Source: an uncultured Erysipelotrichaceae bacterium
GTDB lineage: Bacteria; Bacillota_I; Bacilli_A; RF39; UBA660
Assembly (NCBI GenBank): GCA_902803795.1
Contig: CADCRC010000033.1
Coordinates: forward strand, 1 to 9,377
Length of the DNA: 9,377 bases
Direction of reading: 5' to 3'
Shown: positions 6,677 to 9,377 of the stretch, one piece after another
How the letters are laid out: the number at the start of each line of letters is the position of its first letter
Position numbering within the stretch: position 1 is the first letter of the stretch
Notes under the pieces: model-generated
What the model saw: the letters and a program-made list of their open reading frames with translations, nothing else
Databases searched by the model: none
What the model was told of the DNA's origin: nothing
Made by a program: the position numbers and the translations under genes

Positions 6677-8003
6677 AAATATATTTCAATATTATATCAC
6701 ATTTATCTTTATTTTCCACATTTAAGGAAGATTTTTTTAAATTTGGTATCCAAACAACAACATTATCACTATCACAAACAATAGGATATAAATCTCTATA
6801 TTCTAAAGGTATTTTCTTATCAATAAAAATCTTATTAACAAGTTTAGAATAACTAACACCACTTTTATTAAACAATTTAATCCTATCACCATTATTTCTA
6901 CATCTGACAACTAAAGGAAATTTTAAATCAGAATAATTCAATCTAATAATATCATTACCATTTTTTTTAATATCATTAATTCTTATAATTTTATGTCCAT
7001 TAGGTAATAAAATTTCATTAAAATCCATATCAATCATAAAAGAATATTTTTTATAATTACTCTTTTTATATAAATAAAATTTTCCATATGATTTACAAGC
7101 GATAACACCATTTGGTAAATCAATAAACATATTTAATCTATCACTATTAATCAAATCAATTATTAAATCAATATGTTTATCAGATAATAAATATACATCA
7201 TCTTTATAATAATCATAAAGAATTTCATTAATAACAAGTTTTTTAATAAAATCATCTAATAATTTGAATTTAAAAATAATAAGTTTTTTATCAATATATA
7301 ATTCATCTAATTTACTCTTAACAATACCATCAACATAATCATAATATGAATATAATAAATTACTAAATTTCAAAAACTTAAGATTAACAAAACTATCTTC
7401 TTCCTTTAAAAAAGGTAAAATCTCATATCTAAACCTATTTCTAGTATGATTATATGAATAATTACTTTTATCAACAAAATATTTAATATTATTTTTTTCA
7501 TTATAATATAATAAATCTTTCTTTGTCAAAGAAATTAAAGGTCTTATAAAATAAATACCATCAATATACAATATTTTTCTAAATCCACCATAACCAGATA
7601 AATTAGAACCTCTAACAATTCTCATCAAAATAGTTTCAATTAAATCATCACCATGATGAGCAAGCATAATATATTTACAATCATATTTCAAAGATAAACT
7701 TTTAAAATAATTAAATCTAAAATTTCTTGCAAATGCTTCAAAATTACTTGAAACATTATCATTAATATCAACTGATTCAAAGATTAAATTATTTTCTTTA
7801 CAAAAATTACTAACATATTTTTCTTCTTCATCAGACTGAATTCTTACTTTATGATTAACAAAAGCAACAATTAAACTTAAATTATACTTATCCCTAATAT
7901 TTAAAAGCATACTTAATAAAGCCATAGAATCAGGCCCACCAGAAACACATACAATTATTTTTTGATTATTAGAAAAATTATATAACTTTTCAATATTAAT
8001 CAT
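6675..8003 (-). CDS. tilS: tRNA(Ile)-lysidine synthase
   Basis: An N-type PP-loop ATPase that attaches lysine to C34 of the CAU-anticodon tRNA-Ile, so that it reads AUA and accepts isoleucine; this is essential where AUA is frequent, as in this AT-rich DNA. The protein is 442 aa, within the family range. The P-loop is SGGPDS (21-26), followed by HHGDDLIETILMRIVRGS (116-133). The segment RPLISLTKKDL (154-164) and SNYSYNHTRNRFR (180-192) are the usual TilS landmarks. A poorly conserved middle region leads to the C-terminal domain (about 362-442) with VRCRNNGDRIKL and EYRDLYPIVCD. The start is the ATG at 8003 with GGTGAT just upstream. It ends in TAG inside the ftsH Shine-Dalgarno. In many Bacillota an hpt gene separates tilS and ftsH; none is present here. 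It is very AT- and Lys/Asn-rich, like its neighbours rsmA and divIC. Confidence 0.96.
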   Translation of the reverse strand: MINIEKLYNFSNNQKIIVCVSGGPDSMALLSMLLNIRDKYNLSLIVAFVNHKVRIQSDEEEKYVSNFCKENNLIFESVDINDNVSSNFEAFARNFRFNYFKSLSLKYDCKYIMLAHHGDDLIETILMRIVRGSNLSGYGGFRKILYIDGIYFIRPLISLTKKDLLYYNEKNNIKYFVDKSNYSYNHTRNRFRYEILPFLKEEDSFVNLKFLKFSNLLYSYYDYVDGIVKSKLDELYIDKKLIIFKFKLLDDFIKKLVINEILYDYYKDDVYLLSDKHIDLIIDLINSDRLNMFIDLPNGVIACKSYGKFYLYKKSNYKKYSFMIDMDFNEILLPNGHKIIRINDIKKNGNDIIRLNYSDLKFPLVVRCRNNGDRIKLFNKSGVSYSKLVNKIFIDKKIPLEYRDLYPIVCDSDNVVVWIPNLKKSSLNVENKDKCDIILKYI

Positions 8004-8019
8004 AAAATCACCAGAAAGT

Positions 8020-8048
8020 ATTATAACATGACAAAAAAAATATGTAAA
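8020..8048 (-). promoter_or_regulatory. near-consensus extended -10 promoter of tilS-ftsH
   Basis: On the minus strand the -35 is TTTACA (8043-8048, 5 of 6), the spacer is 17 nt, and the -10 is TATAAT (8020-8025) preceded by TG at the extended -10 position (8027-8028). The predicted start at about 8011-8013 is only 8-10 nt before the tilS ATG, so the leader would hold little more than the GGTGAT site. It starts at the base after the divIC stop codon. Confidence 0.85.
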
Positions 8049-8330
8049 TTATTCATCATAAGGAATTTTAAAAATAATTTCACCCTCTTTAGAATAAAAA
8101 TATTTTTCCCTTGCATATTTAGCAATATAATCAGAATCTTGAAGTTTTTCTACATCAACTTTTAACTGATTTTCTTTATTCTTTAAAAAAATTAATTTTT
8201 TAGACAATTCTTCTTTTTCCCTATATTTATCATAAAGTGAAATAATATTATTAATAATAGTAACACCAAATACAAATATAATTACTATAACAATAAAGAA
8301 ATTTAAAAAATGTTTAAATCCTTTATCCAT
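8049..8330 (-). CDS. divIC: septum formation initiator, DivIC/FtsB family
   Basis: A small bitopic membrane protein of the divisome; DivIC (FtsB in Gram-negatives) works in a complex with FtsL and DivIB/FtsQ to activate septal wall synthesis. The protein is 93 aa. A short cytoplasmic N-terminus precedes one membrane helix (about 8-30), then a heptad-rich coiled coil (about 33-65). The family signature DSDYIAKYAREKYFYSKEGE follows at 65-84. The ATG at 8330 is preceded by a moderate GGTGG site. The gene sits between spoVG and tilS, its relative place in Bacillus. The spoVG terminator upstream implies it has its own promoter. FtsL-like proteins share the topology, but the C-terminal signature favours DivIC/FtsB. 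Confidence 0.92.
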   Translation of the reverse strand: MDKGFKHFLNFFIVIVIIFVFGVTIINNIISLYDKYREKEELSKKLIFLKNKENQLKVDVEKLQDSDYIAKYAREKYFYSKEGEIIFKIPYDE

Positions 8331-8353
8331 ATTCCACCACCTAACCTAATATA

Positions 8354-8359
8354 ATTATA
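8354..8359 (-). promoter_or_regulatory. possible -10 element for divIC
   Basis: TATAAT on the minus strand, 23 nt before the divIC ATG, in the 98-bp gap after the spoVG terminator. A TTGCAT lies 22 nt upstream, too far for a standard -35. A TG two bases before an overlapping TATATA may help as an extended -10. Some promoter is required here because spoVG ends in a terminator. Confidence 0.45.
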
Positions 8360-8412
8360 TAACAAGAAATAAAATAGTAATATGCAAAATAAAAAATTTA
8401 TTAAAATTTTAC

Positions 8413-8442
8413 AAAAAAAAGAGACTAATTATTCAGTCTCTT
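8413..8442 (-). terminator. intrinsic terminator overlapping the spoVG stop codon
   Basis: On the minus strand AAGAGACT (8435-8442) pairs perfectly with AGTCTCTT (8419-8426), with an 8-nt loop (8427-8434) that contains the TAA stop. The T-tract runs on to 8413. The 5' arm therefore encodes the last residues of SpoVG. This is the strongest terminator in the window and insulates spoVG from divIC. Confidence 0.9.
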
Positions 8443-8725
8443 CATCATTTTCTTCTGATTCTTCTACATCTTCAGCATTTTCATATGCATCTAAAATAGC
8501 ATCCTCAAACATAGCTCTAACTTCAGGATTAATAGGATGAGCAATGTCTCTATAACCACCAGTAGCAGTTTTACGACTTGGCATAGCTATAAACAAACCG
8601 TTGTCTCCTTCAATAATACGAATATCATGTACAGCAAAACTATCATCAAGTAATACTGAAGCGATTCCTTTCATGCGTGATCCATCTTTTTCAATCTTAC
8701 GTACATTTACAGATGTAATTTTCAT
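8429..8725 (-). CDS. spoVG: SpoVG regulatory protein
   Basis: A small nucleic-acid-binding regulator, named for a sporulation phenotype in Bacillus but also found in non-spore-formers, where it affects cell-surface and virulence gene expression. The protein is 98 aa, like Bacillus SpoVG. The N-terminus MKITSVNVRKI, the core VHDIRIIEGDNGLFIAMPSR (32-51) and RDIAHPINPEVR (59-70) are diagnostic. The C-terminal tail (about 82-98) is almost entirely Glu/Asp. I use the ATG at 8725 because GGGAGGA (8731-8737) is ideally spaced. An in-frame ATG at 8764 lies upstream of the predicted transcription start and has no ribosome-binding site. A sigma-A promoter and a terminator flank the gene, so it is probably monocistronic. 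Its presence does not by itself prove sporulation; no other sporulation gene is in the window. Confidence 0.97.
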   Translation of the reverse strand: MKITSVNVRKIEKDGSRMKGIASVLLDDSFAVHDIRIIEGDNGLFIAMPSRKTATGGYRDIAHPINPEVRAMFEDAILDAYENAEDVEESEENDEETE

Positions 8726-8730
8726 AAATT

Positions 8731-8737
8731 TCCTCCC
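8731..8737 (-). promoter_or_regulatory. strong ribosome-binding site fixing the spoVG start
   Basis: GGGAGGA on the minus strand, 5 nt before ATG 8725. It selects this start over the in-frame ATG at 8764, and lies 3 nt after the inverted repeat. Confidence 0.9.
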
Positions 8738-8740
8738 ATC

Positions 8741-8757
8741 TAAAGTTATTAACTTTA
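8741..8757. repeat. 17-bp inverted repeat at the spoVG transcript start
   Basis: TAAAGTTATTAACTTTA has perfect 8-nt arms around one central base. It starts about 7 nt downstream of the -10, so it would be the first bases of the mRNA (a 7-bp stem with a 3-nt loop) or a DNA operator over the start site. It ends 3 nt before the Shine-Dalgarno. Confidence 0.75.
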
Positions 8758-8764
8758 TATTCAT

Positions 8765-8793
8765 ATAATATAATAATAAAATTAAAAAATCAA
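8765..8793 (-). promoter_or_regulatory. spoVG: sigma-A promoter of spoVG
   Basis: On the minus strand the -35 is TTGATT (8788-8793, 4 of 6), the spacer is 17 nt, and the -10 is TATTAT (8765-8770, 5 of 6), in a highly AT-rich stretch between rsmA and spoVG. The predicted start at about 8757-8758 falls at the edge of the inverted repeat. The look is sigma-A; I see no basis for invoking sigma-H, which drives spoVG in Bacillus. Confidence 0.7.
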
Positions 8794-8803
8794 TAGATTT
8801 TAA

Positions 8804-9377
8804 TTATTTTTTATTATTAAATAAAGAATTAGATAATTCTATAAATACTTCTAAAGGTACATTTTCAGCTCTCATATTTAAATTCAAATCATATTTATAA
8901 AGAATACGATTTATAACATCTAAATCATAATATTTTAAATTATTCTTTAAATTTTTTCTTTTAAACTTAAATGAATCAAAAACAATTTTTTTAAAATTAT
9001 CAAATGATTTTAATGAATTAAAAAATGTAGGAGTCAAAGAAATAACACAACTATCTACATTAGGAGAAGGAACAAATGATAAACGAGAAACAAAAAATTC
9101 ATAATTAACATTATAAAAATAAGAAGTAATAACATTAAAGGCATTATAAGAAGAACTTCCATAAGAAGAACACAATCTTAATCCAACTTCATTTTGAACC
9201 ATAAGAACAATTTTATTAAAAATAACACCACAATCAATAAGTTTAGTAATAATAGCAGTTGTTATGTAATAAGGAACATTACTAACAAAAAAAATTTTAT
9301 CATAACAATATTTAGAAACATCAGATAAGATATCAATATTTAAAAAATCATCAAAAATAATCTCTATATTATCAAAA
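8804..9377 (-). CDS. rsmA: 16S rRNA (adenine1518/1519-N6) dimethyltransferase RsmA/KsgA, C-terminal part
   Basis: An S-adenosylmethionine-dependent enzyme that dimethylates two adjacent adenines in helix 45 of 16S rRNA, a late checkpoint of 30S assembly. The gene is cut by the right edge: 190 C-terminal residues are readable, and the frame is open to base 9377. The N-terminal SAM-binding motif I lies outside. The catalytic motif NVPYYI (33-38 of the fragment) is present, the counterpart of NLPYY in the family, followed by VLMVQNEVGLRL. The proline-containing FVPSPNVDSCVI follows, then the C-terminal helical domain ending in RAENVPLEVFIELSNSLF. A Met at 9202 is internal and not the start, because conserved residues precede it. 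The stop lies 78 bp before the spoVG ATG. No terminator is seen after it, so transcription may continue into spoVG. Confidence 0.96.
   Translation of the reverse strand, partial: FDNIEIIFDDFLNIDILSDVSKYCYDKIFFVSNVPYYITTAIITKLIDCGVIFNKIVLMVQNEVGLRLCSSYGSSSYNAFNVITSYFYNVNYEFFVSRLSFVPSPNVDSCVISLTPTFFNSLKSFDNFKKIVFDSFKFKRKNLKNNLKYYDLDVINRILYKYDLNLNMRAENVPLEVFIELSNSLFNNKK

Noticed and set aside
8033..8051. T-run after divIC as an intrinsic terminator
   Set aside because: No GC-containing stem precedes the eight T residues, which instead form the spacer of the tilS promoter.
8391..8412. AAAATTT/AAATTTT-like repeats between spoVG and divIC
   Set aside because: Pure A/T low-complexity sequence; such matches are expected by chance here.
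8726..8764. Longer spoVG starting at ATG 8764
   Set aside because: That ATG directly follows the -10, upstream of the predicted transcript start, and lacks a Shine-Dalgarno; the conserved SpoVG N-terminus begins at 8725.
8804..9202. A short 132-aa protein starting at Met 9202
   Set aside because: The same frame continues upstream to the edge and encodes the RsmA catalytic motif NVPYY, so this is only the tail of a truncated gene.
1..9377. Mobile element, CRISPR array, prophage, toxin-antitoxin or defence cassette
   Set aside because: No transposase, integrase, spaced direct repeats or small paired genes are seen, and all substantial open frames fit housekeeping families.

Overview
The window is strongly AT-rich low-GC bacterial DNA. 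It has Shine-Dalgarno sequences matching GGAGGTGAT, canonical sigma-A hexamers, and Bacillota-type genes (spoVG, divIC, mscL, and a tilS-ftsH pair). This suggests a small-genome Bacillota/Bacilli-like or Mollicutes-related bacterium, possibly an uncultured host-associated lineage; the species cannot be named from the sequence. The genetic code appears standard. All ten Trp codons in the proteins checked (at family-typical or internal positions) are TGG, and the nine visible stops are six TAA and three TAG, with no TGA.

Every gene lies on the minus strand, so transcription runs from high to low coordinates. In that order the window holds: the 3' two-thirds of rsmA (cut by the right edge); spoVG as an apparently autonomous unit with its own promoter, a hairpin-forming inverted repeat at the predicted transcript start, and a terminator overlapping its stop codon; divIC (FtsB/DivIC family); tilS and ftsH, tightly joined behind a near-consensus extended -10 promoter; mscL; then dusB, an RDD-family membrane protein and lysS, which overlap or nearly touch. 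A two-gene tRNA unit follows, tRNA-Arg(ACG) then tRNA-Pro(TGG), with a TTGACA/TATAAT promoter and a GAAA-loop terminator. Last is the 5' part of a YfcC/DcuC-type transporter, cut by the left edge and preceded by its own promoter.

The genes mostly serve translation and its fidelity: 16S rRNA dimethylation, tRNA-Ile lysidine formation, dihydrouridine formation, lysyl-tRNA synthesis and two tRNAs. Alongside them are envelope functions: division, membrane proteolysis and mechanosensing. The order rsmA-spoVG-divIC-tilS-ftsH-dusB-lysS is that of the origin-proximal region of Bacillus, reduced here to about 8 kb. The usual hpt gene between tilS and ftsH is absent, and mscL and an RDD gene are present.

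I see no new multi-gene system: no mobile element, CRISPR array, toxin-antitoxin pair or defence cassette. The points most worth a second look are a Rho_N/SAP-like domain on the C-terminus of FtsH, the inverted repeat at the spoVG transcription start with a related palindrome before dusB, and the compacted gene order.
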